Assembly: GCA_021786915.1 (NCBI GenBank)
Contig: JAJYMP010000602.1
Coordinates: 1 to 5,529 of the forward strand
DNA from: Chloroflexota bacterium
GTDB taxonomy: Bacteria > Chloroflexota > Limnocylindria > Limnocylindrales > CSP1-4
Reading direction: 5' to 3'
DNA length: 5,529 nucleotides
Positions 1-5,529 of the stretch are shown here, piece by piece (within the stretch, counting starts at the first letter, position 1; every line of letters starts with the position of its first letter). The notes beneath the pieces are model-generated. The model searched no databases. It was given only the letters and a program-made list of their open reading frames with translations, and was not told the DNA's origin. Made by a program: the position numbers and the translations under genes.

Positions 1-30
1 TGGGTGGGCGTGCCCAACTCGGTGACCAGG

Positions 31-38
31 GGGAGGAG
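31..38 (+). promoter_or_regulatory. Shine-Dalgarno for the epimerase-like gene
   Basis: GGGAGGAG lies 6 nt upstream of the ATG at 45, a strong match to the anti-SD sequence at normal spacing. The reading frame stays open upstream to the window edge, but no ATG, GTG or TTG occurs in that frame before position 45. The SD and the G7-x-x-G10-x-x-G13 motif close to the N-terminus both support ATG 45 as the start. Confidence 0.75.
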
Positions 39-44
39 CGGATC

Positions 45-920
45 ATGCGAGTTCTGGTGGCGGGAGCAGGCGGCCTGATCGGTTCGGTCGTCGCACGCGA
101 CCTCGCGACGAACGGCCACGAGATCGTCCGGTTGGTGCGCCACGAGCCGGGCGAGGGTGAGGTGCGCTGGGACCCCGACGGCGGGACGATCGACCGCGAC
201 GGCCTCGAAGCCTTCGATGCCGCAGTCAACGTCGCAACGATGCCCTGGCCGACGCGCTGGACATCGAGCGCCAGGAAGCGGATCTACGACAACCGCGTCG
301 GTAGTTACCGGCTTCTGGCCGAGGCACTGGCCGGACGGGCCCGCAAGCCGCGTGTCCTCGTCTGCGCATCGGGCCAGGGGATCTACCCCTCGTCGGGCGA
401 CCAGGTCCTGACGGAAGAAAGCGCGATCGGCTCCGACTTCCTGGCCTGCCTCCAGCGCGACGGCGAGGCTGCCACGGCCGCTGCGTCTGCTGCCGGGATC
501 CGGGTCGTCCACCTCCGTATCCCAACCGTCGTCGGTGGTGCCAGTCTCGCCGCGATGACCACCAACCTCCGACCCTTGGGCAGCGGTCGGCAGTGGTGGA
601 GCTGGACCGCCCTCGACGAGTTCCCGGCGATCGTCACGCACATTCTCGGCACCGACACGCTGGTCGGAGCGGTCAATGTGGCCAGTCCCAACCCGGTTCG
701 GGCGGCGCAGTTCAGTGCGACACTCGGCCGCGTGCTTGGCCGGCGACCAGGTCGGGGCATGCCGGCCTTCCTGCTGAGACTCGCAATGGGCGAGATGGCC
801 GATGCGCTGCTTCTCGCCAGCCGCCGGATCGAACCACGCCGGCTGCTCCAGACCGGCTATGGGTTTCGGTATCCGGAGCTCGAGTCCGCGCTCCGCCACC
901 AGCTCGGGGCCGCGGCGTGA
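45..920 (+). CDS. TIGR01777/YfcH-family NAD(P)-binding epimerase-like oxidoreductase
   Basis: This 291-aa protein belongs to the extended short-chain dehydrogenase group usually annotated as TIGR01777 family oxidoreductase, a cytosolic family whose substrate is generally unknown. It opens with a Rossmann dinucleotide-binding motif GAGGLIG (residues 7-13, GxxGxxG). Family landmarks follow in order: WDPDGGTID (42-50), RWTSSARKRIYDNRV (71-85), VLVCASGQGIY (104-114), LTEES (122-126), GIRVVHLR (151-158), LGSGRQWWSW (178-187) and VNVASPNPV (210-218). The C-terminal DUF1731-like segment spans about 238-287 (AFLLRLAMGEMADALLLASRR, then GYGFRYPELESALR). Length is close to the usual ~300 aa. The loop before LGSGRQW looks shorter than I expect for the family, and Tyr114 is not followed by the classical SDR lysine at +4 (Gly118). 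The first point is from memory of the family. It is first in a same-strand gene row, 64 bp before the aminotransferase, so co-transcription is possible but not shown. Family assignment is firm; the reaction is unknown. Confidence 0.93.
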   Translation: MRVLVAGAGGLIGSVVARDLATNGHEIVRLVRHEPGEGEVRWDPDGGTIDRDGLEAFDAAVNVATMPWPTRWTSSARKRIYDNRVGSYRLLAEALAGRARKPRVLVCASGQGIYPSSGDQVLTEESAIGSDFLACLQRDGEAATAAASAAGIRVVHLRIPTVVGGASLAAMTTNLRPLGSGRQWWSWTALDEFPAIVTHILGTDTLVGAVNVASPNPVRAAQFSATLGRVLGRRPGRGMPAFLLRLAMGEMADALLLASRRIEPRRLLQTGYGFRYPELESALRHQLGAAA

Positions 921-923
921 CAC

Positions 924-939
924 CGGGACGAGCTTCCCG
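924..939 (+). repeat. Small inverted repeat in the intergenic gap
   Basis: CGGGA (924-928) and TCCCG (935-939) are reverse complements separated by 6 nt, starting 3 bp after the stop of the epimerase-like gene. A 5-bp GC-rich stem with no following T-run is a weak terminator candidate at best. It could also arise by chance in GC-rich sequence. Confidence 0.25.
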
Positions 940-953
940 TTCCGGTCTTGCGG

Positions 954-970
954 TCGTGCTCGATGCACGA
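954..970 (+). repeat. 6-bp stem inverted repeat just upstream of the aminotransferase RBS
   Basis: TCGTGC (954-959) and GCACGA (965-970) form a perfect 6-bp dyad around a 5-nt spacer TCGAT. It ends 2 nt before the weak ribosome-binding site GAGG (973-976) of the aminotransferase gene. It could be an operator half-site pair or an RNA hairpin affecting initiation. No T-run follows, so an intrinsic terminator is unlikely. Function is inference from position only. Confidence 0.3.
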
Positions 971-984
971 GTGAGGCGCTGACC

Positions 985-2361
985 ATGCACACGGAGGATC
1001 TGGGGCGACTCAAGAAGGACGCGATCGACAAGATCATCTTCCACGCCACACCGAAGAAGTGGCTGGAGGCATCCGGCCCCTGGGTGCTCGAGCGCGGCGA
1101 GGGAGCACTCCTCTATGACGCCGACGGCCGCGAGTACCTCGACGCCCTGTCCGGAGGCGTCTTCGCGGTCCTCGCCGGGTACGGCCGAGAGGAGATCGCC
1201 CGGGCGATGTACGAGCAGGCCCAGCGGCTGAACTACACGAGCCCCTACGCGACGACGAGCGTCGTCACGATCGAGCTGGCTCGGAAGCTCGCCGAGCTGA
1301 CGCCGGGTGATCTCGAGGCCTCCTTCTTCTGCAACAGTGGCTCCGAGGCGGTCGAGGCTGCGATCAAGCTCGCTCGCCAGTATCACGAAGCCAACGGTGA
1401 GGGCCGACGGTACAAGGTCGTGTCGCTCCGCCGCGCGTACCACGGCTCGACGATGGGCGCCCTGTCGGCCACCGGCTGGAGTCCCGGCTTCGAGCTCCTT
1501 CGCCGCAGCGCCGATCCGGTCGTTCCCGGAGCCGGGTACACGAGTGCCATGCCGCCCTACTGCTACCAGTGCGAACTCGCGCTGACGTACCCCGCGTGCG
1601 ACCTCGCCTGCGGCGCCACGATCGAACAGGCGATCCTCGGGAGTGATCCGGAGCTGGTCTCCTGCGTCATCCTCGAGCCGATCATGGGGACGGCCGGCTG
1701 CATCGTTCCCCCGCCGGGGTACCTGACCAAGGTCCGCGAGATCTGCGACCGCCACGGGGTGCTGCTCATCTCCGACGAGGTGGTGTGCGGGTTCGGGCGG
1801 ACGGGACGGTGGTTCGGGGTCGAGCACTTCGATGTGATCCCCGACATCCTGGTGGTCGCCAAGGGGCTGACCAGTGGGTACGCCCCGATGGCGGCCGCCA
1901 TCGCGAGGCGCGAGATCGCGGAGAAGATCCCGGTCTTCTTCGACGTCCACACGTATGGCGGCCACCCCGTCTCCGCGGCGGCGGCGCTCGCCAACATCGA
2001 GATCATCGAGCGGGAGGATCTCGTCGGGAACAGCGCGGCCGTCGGCGCGTACCTGCTGGAGCTCCTGCGAGGGCTCAGATCGCATTCGATCGTCGGGGAC
2101 GTGCGAGGGCTCGGGCTCTTCGCGGCCATCGAACTGACGCGGGATCCCGGCCGCCGCGAGGATATCCCGCCCGACATGGGTGTGGACAACCAGATCGCTG
2201 CGGTCGCACGCCAGATGGGACTCTTTGTCCGTCCGTTGGGGGGGACGATCCTGGTGGGCCCGCCGCTGATCTTCACGAGGGCCCAGGCGGAGCGAACCGT
2301 CGACGTGCTCGACACGGCGCTCTCGAAGGTGGAAGCGCCCCTCGCATTCGCGACGGGGTAG
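985..2361 (+). CDS. Class III PLP-dependent aminotransferase
   Basis: This 458-aa cytosolic protein is a fold-type I, class III (omega-amino acid/amine:oxoacid type) aminotransferase. Visible landmarks are SGSEA (118-122, PLP phosphate-binding turn), YHGST (152-156, with the ring-stacking Tyr152), DEVVCGFGRTG with Asp264 that pairs with the PLP pyridine nitrogen, KGLTSGY with Lys293 as the Schiff-base lysine, and TYGGHP with Thr323, expected to contact phosphate across the dimer. All catalytic residues are present and the length is typical. A cysteine-rich segment at 193-209 carries C193-x2-C196-x8-C205-x3-C209. I recall similar Cys patterns in some relatives such as taurine:pyruvate-like aminotransferases, but that is unverified. 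ATG 985 is chosen because the coding match begins there. The frame stays open back to 802 inside the upstream gene, but no ATG, GTG or TTG lies in it between 920 and 985. The SD is weak (GAGG, 973-976). The acyltransferase starts 4 bp after the stop, so the two are probably co-transcribed. Amino donor and acceptor cannot be deduced. Confidence 0.95.
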   Translation: MHTEDLGRLKKDAIDKIIFHATPKKWLEASGPWVLERGEGALLYDADGREYLDALSGGVFAVLAGYGREEIARAMYEQAQRLNYTSPYATTSVVTIELARKLAELTPGDLEASFFCNSGSEAVEAAIKLARQYHEANGEGRRYKVVSLRRAYHGSTMGALSATGWSPGFELLRRSADPVVPGAGYTSAMPPYCYQCELALTYPACDLACGATIEQAILGSDPELVSCVILEPIMGTAGCIVPPPGYLTKVREICDRHGVLLISDEVVCGFGRTGRWFGVEHFDVIPDILVVAKGLTSGYAPMAAAIARREIAEKIPVFFDVHTYGGHPVSAAAALANIEIIEREDLVGNSAAVGAYLLELLRGLRSHSIVGDVRGLGLFAAIELTRDPGRREDIPPDMGVDNQIAAVARQMGLFVRPLGGTILVGPPLIFTRAQAERTVDVLDTALSKVEAPLAFATG

Positions 2362-2365
2362 GGCG

Positions 2366-3902
2366 GTGAACACGAAGGCCGGGGCGCGACGTCCGCGGTC
2401 GCGGAACAGCGGATTTCGGCGCCTGACTTCCCTGGATCGCATGTTCCTTCGGTTCGAGAGTGCGGCATGGCCGTGCCACTTCGCCGGCCTGGCTGTCGTC
2501 GAGAGCAGGGCCCTGCTGGACGACTCGGGCCAGCTGCGACTGGGCGAGATCAGCGACCGCCTACATCGCCGCCTGGCACGCATTCCGGAACTGCGTCGTC
2601 GTCTCTACTCCCCCGGAATCCTGAGAGGCGGCCCGCTGTGGGTCGACGACGATCGGTTCGACATTCGCCACCACGTCCGCCAGACCACGGTTGGGGCCCC
2701 TGGCGACGATGCCCAGCTCCTGGAAGCGGCCGCCCGACTCGACGAACGCCAGCTCGACCGCAATCGCCCGCTCTGGGAGCTCTGGTTCCTGACCGGCCTC
2801 CGTGACGGTTGCATGGGCGTACTGCTGAAGCTGCATCACTGCGTGGCGGACGGGGCGGCAGCCGTGGCGATCATGGGATCCCTCTTCGACCTCGAACCTG
2901 ACGCCACGGACCCGGCTTCGGCGCCCTGGACGCTTGAGCCAATCCCCGGGGCGCGGTCGCTGCTGGCCGATAACCTCTCTGGCAAGGTCCGTACCGTACG
3001 GCGCGGTGCGGCGGCGCTGGCTCATCCGATTCGACTCGCACAGGCAGTCCGGCTGTTCGTCATGCTGACTCGGGACACTCTCGGGAGCAAGACATCTCCA
3101 CGGACCTCGCTCAATCGACCCGTCCTGGCCCGACGCCGAGTTCGGTTCCTCCGAGTGAGCCGCTCGGCAATGAAGAAGGCGGGGCACGCCCATCACGGCA
3201 CGGTCAACGACGTGGTGCTCGGCCTGTGGTCCGGAGGGCTGCGCGAGCTGTTGGAGACGCGGGGCGAGCTCGTCGCCGGCCTGGAACTGGTCGCGGGTCA
3301 GGCGGTGTCGTTGCGGTCGGGGCCCGACAGAACCGTCGGCAACCAGGTGGGGACGATCATGCTCCCCCTGCCCGTGTGGGAGCCGGACGCGAACCGCCGC
3401 CTCGACCTGATCGTGCAGCGGGCGCACAAGCCCGGGGCCCGCCAACAGTCGGCCGCAATCATGGGCGTGCTGGCCGGTCTGTCGGCTCTGCCGATCGCGC
3501 GATCCGGCAGCCGTCGCCAGCGTGCCGTCAACGTGAGGGTCACGAACGTCGTCGGTCCACCCGTGCCGGCATACATCTTCGGGGCGCGGATCATCGAGAT
3601 CCTGCCGATCGCGATCCGGCAGCCGTCGCCAGCGTGCCGTCAACGTGAGGGTCACGAACGTCGTCGGTCCACCCGTGCCGGCATACATCTTCGGGGCGCG
3701 GATCATCGAGATCCTGCCGATCGTCCGCCTCTTCGGCAACGTCGGGCTGGCGCTGTGTGCGTTCTCGTACGTCGGCCAGGTCTACCTGGTCGTGACGGCG
3801 GACGCCGCCCGCTTCCCCGACCTGGACCTGCTGATCGAAGGGATGGAACGGGACTGGCAGGCGCTGGTCGGCGTCCCCGTCGCCGAGCCGGTGCCCGCAT
3901 AG
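2366..3902 (+). CDS. WS/DGAT-family acyltransferase, frameshifted by a 112-bp tandem duplication (possible pseudogene)
   Basis: This is a wax ester synthase/acyl-CoA:diacylglycerol acyltransferase family protein. The family esterifies fatty alcohols or diacylglycerol with acyl-CoA, typically at the membrane or lipid-body surface. Landmarks are LTSLDRMFLRFE (20-31), RPLWELWFL (about 134-142), the catalytic HHCVADG motif (His157, His158, Asp162, Gly163), NDVVLGLW from Asn281, the VSLR/GNQVGTIMLPLPV block, and NVRVTNVVGPPVPAYIFGARIIEILPI ending at Ile415. The frame then breaks. A perfect 112-bp tandem duplication (3498-3721) shifts +1, and the expected C-terminus (VRLFGNVGLALCAFSYVGQVYL, then PDLDLLIEGME) continues in another frame from 3723 to the TAG at 3900-3902. 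Removing one copy restores a 474-aa protein of normal family length. Read literally, translation runs to TGA 3929-3931, giving 521 aa whose last 106 residues are out-of-frame sequence, and it overlaps the next gene by 16 nt. The catalytic His motif survives but the C-terminal 59 residues are lost. The GTG start at 2366 lies 4 bp after the aminotransferase stop and has only a weak G-rich RBS. The break may be a real mutation or an assembly error. Confidence 0.88.
3498..3723 (+). repeat. Perfect 112-bp tandem duplication inside the acyltransferase gene
   Basis: Positions 3498-3611 and 3610-3723 are identical over 114 nt at a period of 112 nt, with no mismatches on base-by-base comparison. Because 112 is 37 codons plus 1 nt, the duplication shifts the acyltransferase frame. 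The repeated unit encodes the GSRRQRAVNVRVTNVVGPPV through IEILPI region. The 10-mer CTGCCGATCG occurs at 3488-3497, 3602-3611 and 3714-3723, flanking the unit. The internal junction reads GATCGCGATC (3607-3616), whereas the left flank has GATCGCGCGATC (3493-3504), one CG dinucleotide longer. Complete identity of the copies implies a very recent event or an artefact. Confidence 0.97.
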
Positions 3903-3907
3903 GAGGG
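3901..3907 (+). promoter_or_regulatory. Strong Shine-Dalgarno overlapping the acyltransferase stop
   Basis: AGGAGGG starts inside the acyltransferase TAG stop (3900-3902) and ends 8 nt before the GTG at 3916. This near-perfect SD fixes the hydrolase start at GTG 3916 rather than the internal ATGs at codons 5 and 16. The stop/SD overlap implies the hydrolase gene evolved in translational proximity to the intact acyltransferase frame ending at 3902, which supports that frame as the ancestral one. Confidence 0.85.
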
Positions 3908-3915
3908 TTGCGAAC

Positions 3916-5481
3916 GTGCCAGCCACGATGACGCGCGCGCCTGCGATCGACGGGGTCGAGATGACGACACGCATTCGCGAGATCCTCAATCGCCACCCGA
4001 CCGTCGGCCTGGCGGTGGGGGTGGTCCGCAGCGGGCACCTCGAGTTCTTCCACGGACACGGGGTGGCCGACATCGCCTCCAACACCCCGATCACCGAGGA
4101 CACGATCTTCCGGATCGCCTCCATCACGAAGACCTTCACCGCGATCTCGGTCATGCAGCTGTGGGAGCAGGGGCTGGTCGACCTCGACGCCCCGGCCAAC
4201 GACTACCTGCGCGCCTACAAGCTCGTGCCGGCAGCAGCCGACTGGCGGCCCGCGACCGTTCGCCACCTGCTGACTCACACCGCCGGGCTGCCGGAGACGG
4301 TTCACCCGTGGGACGCGCTCCTGCCGGACTGGGGCGAGAGTGTGAAGGAGGGACGGCCGCGGCCGTCGCTGGCCCAGTTCTACGGCGGGCGTCTGCGGGT
4401 GGGCGCTCAGCCCGGCACACGGTTCGTCTACGGCAATCACGGTCCCGCCACGCTCGGCCAGCTCGTGGAGGACGTCAGCGGCAAACCGTTGGACCGCTAC
4501 TTCCGTGAGCACATCTTCGAGCCCCTCGGCATGACCGATACCGACCTCCTCCGGTCCGAACATGTCACGGCGCGGCTGGCCACCGGGTACGAGTTCCGCT
4601 CCGGGGGGCCGAAGGCGGTCGCCAGGCGCGAGATGATCACGGCGGGAGCCGCCTCGATCTACTCCAGCCCGCGGGACATGGCTCGCTACATGGCGGCCCT
4701 CCTCGGCGGCGGCGCCAACGAGCACGGTTCCGTGCTCAAGCCCGCGACGCTCGCCACCATGTACGAACCCCACTACCAGCCCGACCCGCGGATCCCGGGC
4801 CTGGGACTCGCGTTCTTCCGGGCCGATCTCGGTGACCACCGGGCCGTCGAGCACCAGGGGACACTCCCGGGCCACCACTCGCAGGTCTTCCTGGCCCCGG
4901 ACGACGGCGTCGGCGTCATGGCCTTCACGAACGGGTCGGTGAGCCCCGACTTCTGGCTCCCGGCCGAGTGCGCGGGCCTGCTCATGCAGCTCCTCGGCGT
5001 CCCGGAAGACACCATTCGCACCGACATCCCGCAACACCCCGAGGCATGGGGTGACCTCTGCGGCTGGTACCAGCTCTCCGCCGGCCTCACCGATGTGCGG
5101 CTGCGGTCCTTCGTTGGAGCTGGCATCGAGGTCTTCGTCCGCGGTGGACAGCTGATGGTTCGGTTGCTGACCCCGGTGCCAGCGCTCTTCCGAGGGTTCC
5201 CGCTGCAGCCGGACGGCGCCGCGGACCCCGACATCTTCCGCATCGACATGTCCAGGCTCGGACCGTTCTCGATGCGTGTCGCGTTCGGCCGCGAAGCTGG
5301 ATTGGCGGTGACGTCGGCCAACATCGACCTGATGCCGATCTCGCTCCGCAAGCAGCCCGAAGGGATGAACCCGCGGCGGTGGGGCACCGGCGTCCTGGTC
5401 GGCCTCGGCCTCGTGGCCGCCGCAGTCGCCTGGTGCCGCCGACGCTCGACAACACGCAGCCGCGGAGCTGGCCGTGCCTGA
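3916..5481 (+). CDS. Beta-lactamase-superfamily serine hydrolase (family VIII esterase/PBP-like) with C-terminal membrane anchor
   Basis: This 521-aa serine hydrolase has a catalytic domain over roughly residues 15-365. It contains the nucleophile motif S69-I-T-K72, the second motif Y172-G-N174, and H313-Q-G315 where class C beta-lactamases have KTG. HxG in that position is typical of family VIII esterases and D-aminopeptidase/PBP4*-like members, so an esterase, amidase or peptidase is more likely than a true beta-lactamase. Other supporting segments are TVRHLLTHTAGLP and FEPLGMTDT. From about 376 to 478 there is a beta-rich region (GWYQL, then VFVRGGQLMVRL) resembling the lipocalin-like C-terminal domains often attached to this family. 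Residues about 490-507 (GTGVLVGLGLVAAAVAWC) form one hydrophobic helix followed by RRRSTTRSRGAGR. No N-terminal signal peptide is visible, so the side of the membrane is unclear. The gene follows the acyltransferase by 13 bp with a strong RBS and probably belongs to the same operon. A role in cleaving ester or amide products of the neighbours is possible but unproven. Confidence 0.92.
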   Translation: MPATMTRAPAIDGVEMTTRIREILNRHPTVGLAVGVVRSGHLEFFHGHGVADIASNTPITEDTIFRIASITKTFTAISVMQLWEQGLVDLDAPANDYLRAYKLVPAAADWRPATVRHLLTHTAGLPETVHPWDALLPDWGESVKEGRPRPSLAQFYGGRLRVGAQPGTRFVYGNHGPATLGQLVEDVSGKPLDRYFREHIFEPLGMTDTDLLRSEHVTARLATGYEFRSGGPKAVARREMITAGAASIYSSPRDMARYMAALLGGGANEHGSVLKPATLATMYEPHYQPDPRIPGLGLAFFRADLGDHRAVEHQGTLPGHHSQVFLAPDDGVGVMAFTNGSVSPDFWLPAECAGLLMQLLGVPEDTIRTDIPQHPEAWGDLCGWYQLSAGLTDVRLRSFVGAGIEVFVRGGQLMVRLLTPVPALFRGFPLQPDGAADPDIFRIDMSRLGPFSMRVAFGREAGLAVTSANIDLMPISLRKQPEGMNPRRWGTGVLVGLGLVAAAVAWCRRRSTTRSRGAGRA

Positions 5482-5529
5482 GTCGGCCCGGGGGTAGCCA
5501 TCGATGCGAGCGCAGGGTAGCGACTTACG

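Noticed and set aside
5..16. Short palindrome TGGGC-GT-GCCCA upstream of the first gene
   Set aside because: A 5-bp stem with a 2-nt loop is too small for a stable hairpin and is likely chance in GC-rich sequence.
2..25. Possible 3' end of an upstream gene with a TGA at 23-25
   Set aside because: Only seven codons are visible and the peptide is uninformative, so no gene can be supported.
802..984. N-terminal extension of the aminotransferase starting inside the upstream gene
   Set aside because: The extension would overlap the epimerase-like gene by 119 nt and shows no family similarity. The aminotransferase match starts near ATG 985.
712..2583. Long open frame on the minus strand opposite the epimerase and aminotransferase genes (623 codons)
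   Set aside because: Its translation is low-complexity, rich in Arg, Gly, Asp and Pro, with no recognisable domain, and it is fully antisense to two well-supported genes. Such frames are common in GC-rich coding DNA.
3645..3902. Separate small gene starting at GTG 3645
   Set aside because: It is the displaced 3' end of the acyltransferase, with no RBS of its own. It is better described as part of the frameshifted gene.
3611..3931. In-frame continuation of the acyltransferase past the duplication as a genuine novel C-terminal domain
   Set aside because: The sequence is an out-of-frame reading of the acyltransferase C-terminus, Arg/Gly/Pro-rich, and overlaps the next gene's start. The family-matching C-terminus sits in the other frame.
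3703..5037. Long open frame on the minus strand opposite the hydrolase gene (444 codons)
   Set aside because: It is antisense to a strongly supported gene, shows no motif and has a composition typical of a mirror frame.
5504..5529. ATG at 5504 open to the window end, possibly the start of a fifth gene
   Set aside because: Only about eight codons are visible, there is no convincing RBS, and the peptide is uninformative. Positions 5482-5529 also show no clear terminator.

Overview
The window is GC-rich (roughly two thirds G+C by eye) and gene-dense. All four genes lie on the + strand, two of them with GTG starts. The codon bias and the presence of an actinobacterial-type wax ester synthase/diacylglycerol acyltransferase (WS/DGAT) suggest an actinomycetote or another high-GC environmental bacterium, with Chloroflexota as a possible alternative. 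That placement is inference; no marker gene is present.

Layout: (1) positions 45-920 encode a TIGR01777/YfcH-type NAD(P)-binding epimerase-like protein. (2) A 64-bp gap follows that contains two small inverted repeats. (3) Positions 985-2361 encode a class III PLP-dependent aminotransferase with a four-cysteine insert. (4) After a 4-bp gap, positions 2366-3902 encode a WS/DGAT-family acyltransferase. Its 3' part is interrupted by a perfect 112-bp tandem duplication (3498-3721) that shifts the reading frame. (5) After a 13-bp gap, positions 3916-5481 encode a serine hydrolase of the beta-lactamase/family VIII esterase superfamily, with a C-terminal accessory domain and a C-terminal transmembrane helix. 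Its Shine-Dalgarno overlaps the acyltransferase stop codon. The last 48 bp hold no supported gene.

The aminotransferase, acyltransferase and hydrolase are packed tightly enough to be one transcription unit. The epimerase-like gene may share it or may be separated by the gap with the inverted repeats. A shared pathway involving acyl/amine or neutral-lipid metabolism can be imagined (transamination, acyl transfer, ester or amide hydrolysis), but nothing in the sequence fixes a substrate. I see no CRISPR, phage, transposon, tRNA or rRNA signal, and no clearly new defence or mobile system. The most noteworthy feature is the recent-looking frame-shifting duplication in the acyltransferase gene. 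It is either a real mutation or an assembly or consensus artefact.
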